From the NCBI GenBank assembly GCA_028335825.1, contig JAIOKI010000025.1, forward strand, positions 264,751 through 328,750: a stretch of 64,000 nt of DNA, written 5' to 3'. Every line of letters begins with the position of its first letter. The first letter of the stretch is position 1. Below the pieces are notes generated by a model that saw only the letters and a program-made list of their open reading frames with translations, ran no database searches and had not been told where the DNA came from. Both the position numbers and the translations under genes were made by a program. Positions 27,362-37,236 of this stretch are shown piece by piece. Source of the stretch: Nosema muscidifuracis. Lineage: Eukaryota; Microsporidia; Nosematidae.

Positions 27362-29890
27362 TTATTCCTCTTCCTTCACTAAATCATTATTGAATTTCTT
27401 AAATTTCAAATTATGCTCAATCTTCTCAATAGACTTATTAATAGCCATAGTAATTTCTCCTCCTTTCTTAGTTGACAATAAATTGATAACTTTATTTGCC
27501 TGTGTATCAGATGAAGTACATCCTAATACATTCTCAATAACATACTGAAATAATCTATCATTTTTCATATAACTTCGTATTTCATCAAAATGATCAAGTA
27601 TATAATTAATGACGTAATTTTTCTGTTTATAGTTAGAAGAAAGATACAAGAAAAAGTAAATACTATTATGTGGTTCAATTTCTGGATACAACTTAAACAT
27701 TTTCTCTAACATATTTTCTTCCTGAAGATAAGCTAATGAAGATAAAGCCATAATTTTTTCATCGGGTAAAGTTGAAGTCTTAGATATATCCCATAAAGTA
27801 TCAAATTTATCATTAACTACAGAATAGAATATAGGTCTTATATATTCAGGGTTGATATATTTATCCTTCTCATATAGCTCAAAACCTTCTGCTAATTTAT
27901 CTTTAATTTCTTTAGATCCAGCTGATAAACCATAAGATAATATCAAACTATTGAGTATGGCTGTCTCAGTCTTAATATCTTTTTCTGTAAGATCAATATC
28001 TTTAAATCTTCGTCCAACAAGATCTAAAATAACTTCATTAAGATGTCTTACTACAGAATCTTCATTATGGAACAATCCACGAATTTTAGCAAGATTCGAT
28101 AAAATTGTACCAAGAATTTCAGGATTTTTTTCTTCTACAAATATCTCACTAATAACTATACCATCAAGAGCAGGTGTCTGATTAGCAAAAATTAATGCAA
28201 ATAAATCATTTATCAAATTAAGTTTGTTAGATGCATCCATTTTCACCTCAAATAAAGCTGTAAGATTGTCTATTGGATATTTAACTCTGTAAAAACTTGA
28301 AGCACCGTCATTAAATTTGTACAATTTAGATTGTTTAGTTAATAACATTTCTTTATCTAACATAAGCTTACAATCAATAGTAGGAGTTACATCATACCAT
28401 CTTATTTTCAATGGAATTTTCCAGATATCTTGACTTTTATCACCTGATTGAAAAAATCTAGATTGTTCAATCTTTAATTCATTTTTATTCAAATTACTCA
28501 TATTCTGATCAGATGCTAAAGAGCCATTTTCGGTTAAATTATTACAAGATGCATCTTTGATCTCAATAATAGGGAACCCTGTTTTATTAATCCAATCTTC
28601 CATAAGATCTTTGACATTTAGTTCTTTATTAAAAGAATCCCATAAATCATTTGTAGAAGCATTAGAGTATTTATATTTATTCAAATAAGCTCTAATTCCA
28701 TCTCTAAAAGAATCTTGACCAATAAATCCTTCAAGCATTCTAATCATAGAAGCACCTTTTGAGTATGAAATTGTATCGAAAATCTGACTTATTTCTGATG
28801 GTTTATTAACATTTACAGCTATAGGATGAGAAGAATTTAAACAATCGTGGTTCATTCCAGCCTCAATATCTGATACTATAAATTCTGTCCATACATCCCA
28901 ATCAATAAGATCTTTAGAAATATTACTCATTGCTAAATATGAAGCCCAAGTAGCAAATCCTTCATTTAACCATAAATCATTCCACCAAGTCATTGTAACT
29001 AAATTACCAAACCACATATGAGCTAATTCATGACAAACAGTTTCTGCTATTCTTTTTTTAGATCTAATACTAGTAGTTTCCTCTTCATATAATAAAGATG
29101 TCTTTCTAAATGTGACTAGACCCCAATTTTCCATAGCTCCACTTACAAATGTAGGTATAGTTACCAAATCTAATTTTGGTAATGGATAATCAATAGCAAA
29201 ATATTCTTCAAAAAAATCTAAACACTCTACAGCGACTTTAGCTGCATATAATCCCCATTCTTTTTCATCTTTGTGTGAATACACACTAATAGGAATATTT
29301 CTTTTAGTGTATCTAGTAAGTGGTTCTAATTTACCTGATATATATGCTACAATATAGGTAGACATCCTAGGTGTGGTATTGAAGTAATAATAACCATCTT
29401 TAACTTCTTTAAGAGAAGAGTTACTCAATGCACCGTAACCTTCTTGAGGTTTAATAGCTATATCAAAAGTAGCTTTGAGATCTGGCTGATCCCAACAAGG
29501 AAAAGCTCTTCTTGCATTTGTTGGCTCAAAATCTGTAGAGTACAAATCATCACCATTGTATGTACTCTTATAAAATCCCCACATATCTTTGGAATACTCA
29601 CCCTTAAATTTACAACACATTCTTAGTTTATCATTAACATTTATCTCACAGTTTTTAAATTTTACAGTAACAAAGCTGTTTTCAATTTCTTTAGTAAAAT
29701 CCTGTTCAATTTCATTAACAAATATCTTCATATCATTTAATTCAAGATCTTCTGAATTAAAATTGAATTGTCTTGTCTTCTGCTTGACTGTAAGAATTAC
29801 TTCCTCATCTCCTTCAAAATATTCTTTACTGATATTAATTTTTAAGTTGTAGTGTTCAGGTACAACATTGTAGTCGAGAACTTCTTTCAT
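27362..29890 (-). CDS. M1 family zinc aminopeptidase (puromycin-sensitive/AAP1 type)
   Basis: An 842-residue metallopeptidase that trims N-terminal residues from peptides. It has the substrate-binding GAMENWG (about residues 250-256), the zinc motif HELAH (about 287-291) and the third ligand in NEGFATW (about 308-314), all intact. A C-terminal helical domain (about 520-842) completes the family architecture. The frame is open for 21 more codons, but ACCC lies eight bases upstream of the ATG at 29890, and the product then starts MKEVLDYNVVPEHYN, as M1 enzymes usually do. No signal peptide is visible with that start, so it is probably cytosolic. The longer start would add an Asn/Lys-rich leader with no clear signal. 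Confidence 0.93.
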   Translation of the reverse strand: MKEVLDYNVVPEHYNLKINISKEYFEGDEEVILTVKQKTRQFNFNSEDLELNDMKIFVNEIEQDFTKEIENSFVTVKFKNCEINVNDKLRMCCKFKGEYSKDMWGFYKSTYNGDDLYSTDFEPTNARRAFPCWDQPDLKATFDIAIKPQEGYGALSNSSLKEVKDGYYYFNTTPRMSTYIVAYISGKLEPLTRYTKRNIPISVYSHKDEKEWGLYAAKVAVECLDFFEEYFAIDYPLPKLDLVTIPTFVSGAMENWGLVTFRKTSLLYEEETTSIRSKKRIAETVCHELAHMWFGNLVTMTWWNDLWLNEGFATWASYLAMSNISKDLIDWDVWTEFIVSDIEAGMNHDCLNSSHPIAVNVNKPSEISQIFDTISYSKGASMIRMLEGFIGQDSFRDGIRAYLNKYKYSNASTNDLWDSFNKELNVKDLMEDWINKTGFPIIEIKDASCNNLTENGSLASDQNMSNLNKNELKIEQSRFFQSGDKSQDIWKIPLKIRWYDVTPTIDCKLMLDKEMLLTKQSKLYKFNDGASSFYRVKYPIDNLTALFEVKMDASNKLNLINDLFALIFANQTPALDGIVISEIFVEEKNPEILGTILSNLAKIRGLFHNEDSVVRHLNEVILDLVGRRFKDIDLTEKDIKTETAILNSLILSYGLSAGSKEIKDKLAEGFELYEKDKYINPEYIRPIFYSVVNDKFDTLWDISKTSTLPDEKIMALSSLAYLQEENMLEKMFKLYPEIEPHNSIYFFLYLSSNYKQKNYVINYILDHFDEIRSYMKNDRLFQYVIENVLGCTSSDTQANKVINLLSTKKGGEITMAINKSIEKIEHNLKFKKFNNDLVKEEE

Positions 29891-29898
29891 GTTTTTAT

Positions 29899-29901
29899 GG
29901 G
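29899..29901 (-). promoter_or_regulatory. CCC motif that decides the aminopeptidase start
   Basis: ACCC precedes the third in-frame ATG at 29890. The first, 21 codons upstream, lacks the tract. Confidence 0.7.
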
Positions 29902-30237
29902 TAAAAAAATTATTTATACTTTTAAAATTTTTTGATTTAATCTGCATAAACAAAATAATTTGTGTATAAAATCAAATATCAAAAAAATCCTTACAAGAAA
30001 GACTTTAATGAAATGGTAGTATTCATCATTAATTGTTATATTTGAAGATTTTAATTACCTAGTGATTTTTCTTTCAGATATGAAACATATTTTTATCAAT
30101 TAAATACAATTGAAATAATATTAAGATTACCTATTTTATAAAAACAAGTTACATTAGCTTAAAAAAATATTTTTAAAGTCTTTCAATTAGAAATCTCATT
30201 GAAAATACTTAACTACATTAATTATAAACAATTTTTA

Positions 30238-30241
30238 CCCC
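30238..30241 (+). promoter_or_regulatory. CCCC motif abutting a 54-residue mini-gene
   Basis: ACCCC directly touches the ATG at 30242, the same placement as at NTE1. It supports the short ORF that follows. Confidence 0.65.
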
Positions 30242-30406
30242 ATGAATGATGAAAAGTTTTCCAATTCAATAGAAAATCTTAAGAAGTCTCTATCTCTTAT
30301 TAAAGAAGTTCTAACTAATTTAAGAGATGATAATATAAGTTCAGTCGATGAATTAAGAAAATGTTTTCAAAGTATTCGAGATAATTGCAAAGAAGATTTT
30401 CTTTAA
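30242..30406 (+). CDS. Small coiled-coil protein, 54 residues
   Basis: A short ORF directly behind a CCCC start motif. The product is predicted to be entirely helical with heptad-like hydrophobic spacing (SIENLKKSLSLIKEVLTNL, then VDELRKCFQSIRDNC). There is no signal peptide. Tiny coiled-coil subunits of this size occur in the DASH/Dam1 kinetochore ring and similar assemblies, but the sequence is too short to assign. Confidence 0.6.
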   Translation: MNDEKFSNSIENLKKSLSLIKEVLTNLRDDNISSVDELRKCFQSIRDNCKEDFL

Positions 30407-30467
30407 TAGATAAATATGACACAATGTTTTATATTTTTAATTTATAAATAAATAAATTAAAAATTCA

Positions 30468-31349
30468 ATGATAAAGAGTCATTCTTATTATATTATTTTT
30501 ATATCTACTTCATATTTACTAATATCTTTATCTACTACAATTCTTAACAAATTTATTCTTACTGTTCTTAATTTTGATGCCCCTTTTCTATTGGTAGTAT
30601 TACAGTCTTGTATAATATGCTCAGTTCTTTTAATAAGTGGTTTATTTAATATTTGTAAATTAGATATCTCGAATATAAAGAAGTGGATAATTCCTTCATC
30701 TTTTTTATGTATTATGATATTCTCAGGTTCTAAATCTTTACAATACTTAGATATTTCTTTTTATACTCTAATTAAAAATAGTAGTATCATATTAATAGCA
30801 GTAATTGAGCTAGTATTTTATAACAGAATATTTAATAAGAAGGAATTTTTATCTTACATTCTAATGATATTCAGTTCATATTTTAATTTTAGATACTTCA
30901 ATTTATATGGATTAATATGGGTAACTTTAAATGTATTGAGTACTACAGTTTATGTAATATCTTTAAGACATATTATATCCATAAATAAAGGAACTGTATC
31001 TGAATCAATATTTTTCCCTAATATGCTTAGTATAATATGTATAGGAATACTATCTTATTTATTTGAATATAACAAGATTAAGGGATATACATGGTATTTA
31101 TTTTTATGTATAGGAATTTCTAGTGTATGTGCTCTACTTACAGCACTCACTACAGCTTATGTACTTAATAATTCATCTTCAACTACTTATAGTATGCTAG
31201 GAGCTATGAATAAGATTATCATGGGATTTACAGGATTCATCTTTATTGGTGAAGAGATATGCAATGTGAAAATATTATCTTTAATATTGGGTGTCTCTAG
31301 TACTATATTGTATACAATTAACTTAAGTAGAACAAATAAAAAGATTTAA
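30468..31349 (+). CDS. VRG4-like nucleotide-sugar transporter (probably GDP-mannose)
   Basis: A 293-residue polytopic membrane protein of the drug/metabolite transporter superfamily with about nine or ten helices. Two stretches match the VRG4/GONST GDP-mannose carriers of the Golgi: SGSKSLQYLDISFYTLIKNSSII (about residues 84-106) and SSTTYSMLGAMNKIIMGFTGFIF (about 236-258). The second contains the GALNK-type nucleotide-binding motif, here GAMNK. It would import GDP-mannose into the Golgi lumen for mannosylation. No CCC motif was seen. It starts 62 bases after the coiled-coil mini-gene on the same strand. Confidence 0.88.
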   Translation: MIKSHSYYIIFISTSYLLISLSTTILNKFILTVLNFDAPFLLVVLQSCIICSVLLISGLFNICKLDISNIKKWIIPSSFLCIMIFSGSKSLQYLDISFYTLIKNSSIILIAVIELVFYNRIFNKKEFLSYILMIFSSYFNFRYFNLYGLIWVTLNVLSTTVYVISLRHIISINKGTVSESIFFPNMLSIICIGILSYLFEYNKIKGYTWYLFLCIGISSVCALLTALTTAYVLNNSSSTTYSMLGAMNKIIMGFTGFIFIGEEICNVKILSLILGVSSTILYTINLSRTNKKI

Positions 31350-32789
31350 ATTAACTATTTTATACATATTTAATTTATTAACAAACAAACTAAATATATT
31401 ATGCTCTTCTAATTGATATTTAAAGTTCTTTTTTAACATTTATTTAAAAATTTAAATAAATTTTTTTATGTCAACTGTAGAAATTCATAATTCCGTATGT
31501 TATGATTCTGTATGGTGTGATGTCGAACTATCCTGACGCACATAGGAAAAAATTAACTATCTTTAACCTAATTTAAATCTAATCCAGTTAATATTCTTAA
31601 AAAAGACTCTAGAAAGCAGAATAATGTTTCGAGTAAATTTAAGGATGAATTTTAGTTCTTTAAATCTATAGAGCTGCCACAAACTAAGTAGACGTAAGAT
31701 AGTTTCATATTAAATAAATTATAAATCGGATTTCATAAATAGTTGAAATTATGATTATTATTTTAATTTATTATCATGTAGTAATTATACCGAAATCTCC
31801 TTGGGTAAAATTCTATTCTAGTACCTAAAACCAAAATCAACTTTAAGCCGTTAAATTTTGTTTAACTATATGATGATCCTGTCTTAAACTTAGAAATTAT
31901 ATCGACTATAATTTTTTGTTTTATAAAAGTAAAATATTTTATCGTTGCTAAGGTTTTTCTAATTCTTAAATTTTGTGTATTTGAAGTTTAGTTTTGCTTT
32001 TTTCAATCATAAAATTTGTCTGTATATTTTTTTGCTAAAAGTATAGTACAAATGTATACATAAACTTCTTAGATTAATAAAAGGTTAAGGATTAAAAAGT
32101 ATAATTAATTTATTGACTCATATTTTTAATAAAAAACGTTGGAAATTACCTGAATATATTAGAAATATGCATAGAAGTTATTTTAATTTTATAATGAATA
32201 TTTCTTGGTATCAAATTTAATTTATAATTTCTATAACCTTAAAAATATGAAACTAAAAAAGTTTGACTTTTTATTAAATGATTTTAAATTTAATAGAAAC
32301 TTACTTGAAGCTAAAATATATTCCATAGATTTTGTTAAAAGATCATTATTTGCTACTGAACGAATTAAAAGACATGTTATTAAAAATTTAAATTTTTAAG
32401 TAATATGATAAAAATAAGTACAATTTAATATAACTTTTTTCATCTTTTGTTATCTTCACAAATTTTCTTGTAATTATAAAAAGCACGTATTTCATGTATT
32501 ATGATTGATTAAAAAGAATTTTTTTATAAAAAATGAAAGAATAAATTTATCAGTTAAATTTCTTTTTTATAATTAATTTCTCAAATAAATAATTTTATAA
32601 TCTCTAAATTAAAATAATTAATCATATAAATATAATTTATGATTAAAAATTACTGATGGAGTTTTAATTAAAAAAATAACTTCATAAACTTTCAATGTAC
32701 AAAAGTGTTTGAACCAATAATTCATAAAATTATTGTTAAAATCCTATGCGCAACAAAAAATTATTAAATGATGACAGTAAAATCAAAAA
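31350..32789. other. Long non-coding stretch before the LTR mini-element
   Basis: No intact gene is visible. A 64-codon ORF (32205-32399) has an ordinary AT-rich composition. A minus-free plus-strand piece at about 32115-32215 (KKRWKLPEYIRNMHRSYFNF) has a more coding-like texture and may be a remnant, but neither can be assigned. This marks the switch from the gene-dense half to the gene-poor half. Confidence 0.45.
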
Positions 32790-32794
32790 AAGTT

Positions 32795-32874
32795 TGTTGA
32801 CATTTAAAAATTTTTATAAAAAGAACCCCAGTTTTTAAGGATGTCTGAAAGGAATATAAATAAAACAACTAACA
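32795..32874 (+). repeat. 5' LTR of the mini-element (80 bp)
   Basis: It begins TGTTGACATTT and ends CAACTAACA, and matches the 3' LTR at all 80 positions. At 80 bp it is unusually short; typical Ty3 LTRs are several hundred bases. Confidence 0.92.
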
Positions 32875-32924
32875 TGGTGGAGAATATGGGTATCGAACCC
32901 ATGACCTCTTACTTGCCAAGCAAA
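32875..32924 (-). other. 50-nt copy of the 3' half of mature tRNA-Ala (primer-binding region)
   Basis: Read on the minus strand, these 50 bases are a tRNA 3' half. They comprise an anticodon arm with loop TTGGCAA, variable loop AGGTC, the T arm ATGGG-TTCGATA-CCCAT, acceptor strand ATTCTCC, discriminator A and CCA. They begin exactly where the 5' LTR ends, the position of a primer-binding site. U70 in the acceptor strand fits the G3:U70 identity pair of tRNA-Ala, and the arm sequences match the eukaryotic tRNA-Ala pattern. The anticodon reads GGC, where eukaryotic tRNA-Ala genes have AGC with A34 modified to inosine. Inosine is read as G by reverse transcriptase. The copy ends at tRNA position 27. 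There is no 5' half, so this is not a tRNA gene. Confidence 0.82.
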
Positions 32925-33445
32925 GGAGAATCAAAGTAGAAAAATTAAGACTTACTGTGAGAAAATGAATATTAAACTACATTATACTTCTCCATACCAT
33001 CACCAGTCGAATGGACGAGTTGAGAGATTTAATAGAACTTTAGAAGATTTAGTTTTTAAAAATAAGAAAGATAAATTACTTACCGTTAAATTAAAGCGAG
33101 CATTAGAGGTATATAATATGTCTTTTCACACAGGAATAAAGATGTCTCCTAATGAAGCAATGTTAAAAGAGAATTGGGATTTAGTGAAAGCGACACAAAT
33201 TGAAAATATTGTTAAATTTAATAAAAAGAACATAGCAAAAGAAAATGAAGTATTCTTTTAAGTTGGAGAAATCGTAATTATAAAAGAAGAAGGAATTCTG
33301 AAAAAAGGAAACCCAAAGTTTAAGGTAAGAGGAAAAATAATAGAAGTTTTAAATAATAATGCATATAAAGTTGAAACAAAAAATGGGGTTGTTAAGAGAC
33401 ACGCTTCACAATTAAAGCTATTGGTTGATGATGGATCTATGAGCT

Positions 33446-33457
33446 AAAAGGGAGGGA
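33446..33457 (+). other. Polypurine tract of the mini-element
   Basis: AAAAGGGAGGGA lies directly before the 3' LTR, the standard location for the plus-strand primer of LTR elements. Confidence 0.85.
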
Positions 33458-33537
33458 TGTTGACATTTAAAAATTTTTATAAAAAGAACCCCAGTTTTTA
33501 AGGATGTCTGAAAGGAATATAAATAAAACAACTAACA
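33458..33537 (+). repeat. 3' LTR of the mini-element (80 bp)
   Basis: Identical to the 5' LTR over its full length, and followed by the AAGTT target duplication at 33538-33542. Confidence 0.92.
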
Positions 33538-33542
33538 AAGTT

Positions 33543-34112
33543 TTTTGTTAATAGTGCAAAATTAAGCATAGAAGAACTTCTTATTAGCTTATGTGAATAT
33601 TTTAAATTAGTTGGGGTAATAGGATTGTTCATTGCCTAATCAACGGTACCAAGATGGCATGCTTGTTATGATAAATTAGTTTGTGGCTTTTTATTTACAA
33701 CAAATTGGTGATAAAGGATGTATTTTTATAAAAAATAAGTATTATCGAAGCAGACTTCTTAAAGATCAAGTTTGAACAAAAAGAAGATTTAGTAAAAAAA
33801 AGTCATAGCTTTATTTTTGCATTTTTTTCTTATTTACATTATTTGTTACAAAATCTATTTAAAACCACCCATTTTTATATTAATTAACGATTTCCTCATA
33901 ATTTACAGAATCTAAGTTTTATTTTTTAATTAAAAAATGTATTGATTCTTTATTTTTCAATTTTTAGACTTCATTTTATTAAATATTTTTATTAAAATCA
34001 ATTTTTAGTGAAACTTAATACGATGTTTTTTTTGCGTCATATTGTTTGATGGTAATAAAATAAAAAAATAGAATATTAATATTCGATTTTACATAAAAAA
34101 AGTAATTTTTTA
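33543..34112. other. Gap between the LTR element and the HECT gene
   Basis: Very AT-rich. A short plus-strand piece after the element (NSAKLSIEELLISLCEYFK, about 33553-33610) reads like a coding remnant, but nothing intact or assignable is visible. Confidence 0.45.
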
Positions 34113-35834
34113 TTAGGCAAATCCAAATTCCATCGTAGAATTAATTGCCGCAATTAAATTTTCACGCAGTTCATCACGACTACTTTGTTCAGGAATATTA
34201 ATTTTATTAAAACATGTATTAGCTGTTGGAAGTTTGTCTCTTACGCTAGATTTATTAATTTTACATATAGTAAATCTAGTATTTACTTCGTTTCTTCTTA
34301 GGTTTTTAAATTCACCTAATGGAACTCTTGATAATCCTGTACAAAACCTTAATAATTTTCTTTTATTTTCTAAATTAAAATCACTTACTATTTCCCAAAA
34401 CCATTTGATGGTATCATTTTCTGGACTAAAATGTTTATATTTAGTATTATTTTTCCAATCTTCTACATCAATATCTTCAATTCCGCATATGAGCAATTCT
34501 AATTCGTCAGAATTAAATATTGTGAGAAGATCTTCCTCTAATAAATTATAAATACCTTCTCTTATATTAGATAATTGTGATTCTATAATACCAGTTACTC
34601 GACTTTTAACATATAACTCTATATATTCTAATTTATTATAATCAGTAACTTCAATATTTTCACCATTTAACTTGAGATTAATAGTTTTTATATCAGTTTT
34701 CGATTTATCTAATTTACTATCATTTGATTCTTCTGTTATGTAATATGAGAATGTAAGATCTAATCCGTCTACAGAATCATTCTTTATATGCATTAGAGAA
34801 TTATAAAGAGTCTCATCCATTTCTTTAATATCTAAAATATCACAGTTTTGATTTAGTATATATTTATAAACTGATCTATTAAAATTTAGATCTATATTGT
34901 AGTCATATATAATAGAAATAGCTATTATCTTACCTAAAAATCTATAATATATTAAATAATGATTCTTTTTAGCATCGCTTCTATAAGTTGGACGAACTGT
35001 TAAATTTTTTTCAGATGTATAAGAAAAAGGACCAGTACTAGGATCTATAATATTGTTTACTAGTAAATCTAACCACTCTTTTATAAGACCTGAGGCATCA
35101 CAACCGTTTTCTTCTTGAAACGAAATTTTTATTTTCTTTGTTCTAAGATCTTCTATGCTAATATCTTTTAATGCTAACATTGAACTTTCAAGAATATCAT
35201 TTCTCTTAACATCGATAATTAAATCGCTGTTTGTAGAACGTAAATTACTTTTAATTTTCTTATGAATATATTTTTTTTTATCTTCAAAATTCATAGAGGT
35301 AACTTCAGTATCAAATACTTTAGAAATAGTAGTAACATTATTTTCTATATTATCCATAGCATAAACTAAAAAATTATTGGCATAACTATTATATAAATTA
35401 TTATTATATTTTTCATCAGAATCATTAACATCGTTTTTTGGGCTTAATGTTTCTTGTTTTACATTTTTTGAATTATTTCCGCTAAATTCTTTATTTTTTA
35501 GTATATAAGTAGTTTTAATATTAGGACTTTTTCGAAATGAATATGTCCTACTAGTCGTTTTCATTTTCTTATCCTGAATATCTTTATTATTGTTTGAATT
35601 AGTTGTTTCTAGATCTGCATCATTTTCATAGTCTTGATAAAACAGGCTCTTAGAATCTTTATTAATTTCTTTTGTAATTGATTTTTTATGATATTTATAT
35701 TGATTATTAGTCTGAATAGGTTTATTTATATCTCTAAAAAGTTTTATTGAGAATCTTTCATTATTCGGCTTTTTTGTAATAAAAATAACCAAAATTGCTA
35801 ACAAAATAAAAAAGATAGAAATAAAATCTTTCAT
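34113..35834 (-). CDS. Membrane-anchored HECT-type E3 ubiquitin ligase
   Basis: A 573-residue protein. It opens with a hydrophobic segment (about residues 3-20), followed by a basic and Asn/Ser/Lys-rich linker (about 25-190). The C-terminal 350 residues are a HECT catalytic domain. The N-lobe start has the conserved EENGCDASGLIKEW pattern (about 250-262), YRFLGKIIA follows (about 300), and the C-lobe has LSRVPLGEF and the ubiquitin-accepting cysteine in ANTCFN (about 540). It ends FGFA where HECT proteins often end FG-A/E. HECT enzymes transfer ubiquitin through a cysteine thioester. The anchor implies membrane attachment or export, which is unusual. The frame extends eight codons to a TTG; I use the first ATG. 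Confidence 0.88.
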   Translation of the reverse strand: MKDFISIFFILLAILVIFITKKPNNERFSIKLFRDINKPIQTNNQYKYHKKSITKEINKDSKSLFYQDYENDADLETTNSNNNKDIQDKKMKTTSRTYSFRKSPNIKTTYILKNKEFSGNNSKNVKQETLSPKNDVNDSDEKYNNNLYNSYANNFLVYAMDNIENNVTTISKVFDTEVTSMNFEDKKKYIHKKIKSNLRSTNSDLIIDVKRNDILESSMLALKDISIEDLRTKKIKISFQEENGCDASGLIKEWLDLLVNNIIDPSTGPFSYTSEKNLTVRPTYRSDAKKNHYLIYYRFLGKIIAISIIYDYNIDLNFNRSVYKYILNQNCDILDIKEMDETLYNSLMHIKNDSVDGLDLTFSYYITEESNDSKLDKSKTDIKTINLKLNGENIEVTDYNKLEYIELYVKSRVTGIIESQLSNIREGIYNLLEEDLLTIFNSDELELLICGIEDIDVEDWKNNTKYKHFSPENDTIKWFWEIVSDFNLENKRKLLRFCTGLSRVPLGEFKNLRRNEVNTRFTICKINKSSVRDKLPTANTCFNKINIPEQSSRDELRENLIAAINSTMEFGFA

Positions 35835-35850
35835 GTTATTCGAAATATGA

Positions 35851-35853
35851 GGG
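35851..35853 (-). promoter_or_regulatory. CCC motif upstream of the HECT gene
   Basis: GCCC lies 16 bases before the ATG at 35834, inside the upstream open frame, so translation from further upstream is unlikely. Confidence 0.5.
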
Positions 35854-36529
35854 CTCAATCATGAGATTATTTATATTTCATTTATTTTGCTACATATTTA
35901 ATTACTATAAATAATTGGTTCTTAAATATATTAAATTAAAATTTAACTCCTTTAATATAAAATTCATTTTGTACTAAATCCTAATAAAAAAATACAATAT
36001 GTGATAACAATTTTATAACCGATTTTTTTTAATTTTAAACGTCATCTTCTTATGATCTTTGTATTTAAATTAAAATAATAATTAAAAGGTGTTTAATTAA
36101 GTTAAAACTTAAAAATATTCTGCAAAAAAAGATAATTCTAAAAGAGGCATGTGTTTATTGGATAAAAGCATAAGGAAATATGTTAAATCAATAGATATTA
36201 GTAGAATTTTATTTATAAAACAAAAAAGTTCCTTTTCAAAAGACTTTAGAATTATTTCTTATGTTATCCTATTTAAAACGTTAAGTTTTTGATACCAGTT
36301 AAAAAATTATAAATAATCGCTTGAAACTAAAGCAAGTTAATAATTTCAGGTCTGAGAATGTTTAATTTTAATACAAAAAATTGCAATTTCTAGTATCAAA
36401 TTTGTTAAAACTATTTTTATAGATTAAACATACATCAATATTGATAAAATAGTTATTTAACTGCCTAATATGATTTAGTTTCAATTAAATTGAATAATTA
36501 GCTAAGTATTAAGTTTTGTTTTCTCCTAA

Positions 36530-37190
36530 ATAAAGATGAGTCAACATTGCAACGGATAAAAGAAGACAGCCAATTACTTTTCAACAAGATGTGAAAAGAT
36601 ATTAGGAATTGACTATATTTAATATCACAATGAAATTGTCAAATGCCTTTATGTGCTTCTCTGCAAAAAAATACAATATAATATCTAAAATAAAAAAACG
36701 AGAGGTTACTCCGTGCAACAAATAATTGTTGATAATGGGGTTGAATTAGTATGGATACAACTATTAAAACAGATGTGAAATTAAGAATGACAAATCAACT
36801 ATATTGATCATTGATAAAAGAATTAGACATATTGTATATAGATGTTACTTCATTTAAAATTTTCAACAAATTAAAAATTTAATGCATTGACGAATACATT
36901 AAAATTAATACATAGATGTAAAATAACAATAATACCATATGTCGTTCATGGAATGGTATAACGAATAAATAGCATAAATACAGAAAATTGTTGGAAGTTT
37001 TAAACCAAATACAAGCGTACATCTAGTCAATCACTTAAAGAAATCTCTCGAGAGTATTTCGATGGAGTACAGAAGAAAAAGAAAAGAAAATAATAAGACT
37101 ATGGGACAAATTAAGGTCATTTGTAATACGGCAGATTCTTACAGTCTATTGGCAATATGAGATCAAGGAAATAACATTAACCTTCAAATA
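36530..37190 (+). mobile_element. Fossil integrase of an LTR element
   Basis: The gap 35835-37236 contains plus-strand fragments of an LTR-element integrase. There is a core motif VDNG at 36728-36739, followed by G-E-like context, and further on an HGMV-RIN-type stretch near 36945-36975 that corresponds to the conserved NG--ER-N region. It is far more diverged than the element at 33 kb and has many breaks. No LTRs were found around it. It is an old copy of a Ty3-like element or relative. Confidence 0.5.
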
Positions 37191-37236
37191 AATTAAATTT
37201 ATTCTAAATAAATACAATTTGTTAAAAGTAAATAAT

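Larger units (their letters stand above)
32790..33542 (+). mobile_element. Miniature Ty3/gypsy-type LTR element with intact ends
   Basis: The element spans two identical 80-bp LTRs (32795-32874 and 33458-33537), both TG...CA, with a 5-bp target duplication AAGTT on each side. Inside are a tRNA-Ala-derived primer-binding region touching the 5' LTR, a C-terminal integrase fragment (about 32960-33410) with HHQSNGRVERFNRTL and GIKMSPNEAM, a recognisable SH3-like integrase tail, and a polypurine tract just before the 3' LTR. Most of gag-pol is missing, so it is broken: one large internal loss and at least one further break. The identical LTRs and exact target duplication make it young, though 80 bp is a weak clock. 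It must have been moved by proteins made elsewhere, or it lost its interior after insertion. Confidence 0.9.

Noticed and set aside
32875-32930. A functional tRNA gene
   Set aside because: Only the 3' half is present, CCA is encoded, there is no D arm or 5' acceptor strand, and it abuts an LTR at the primer-binding position.
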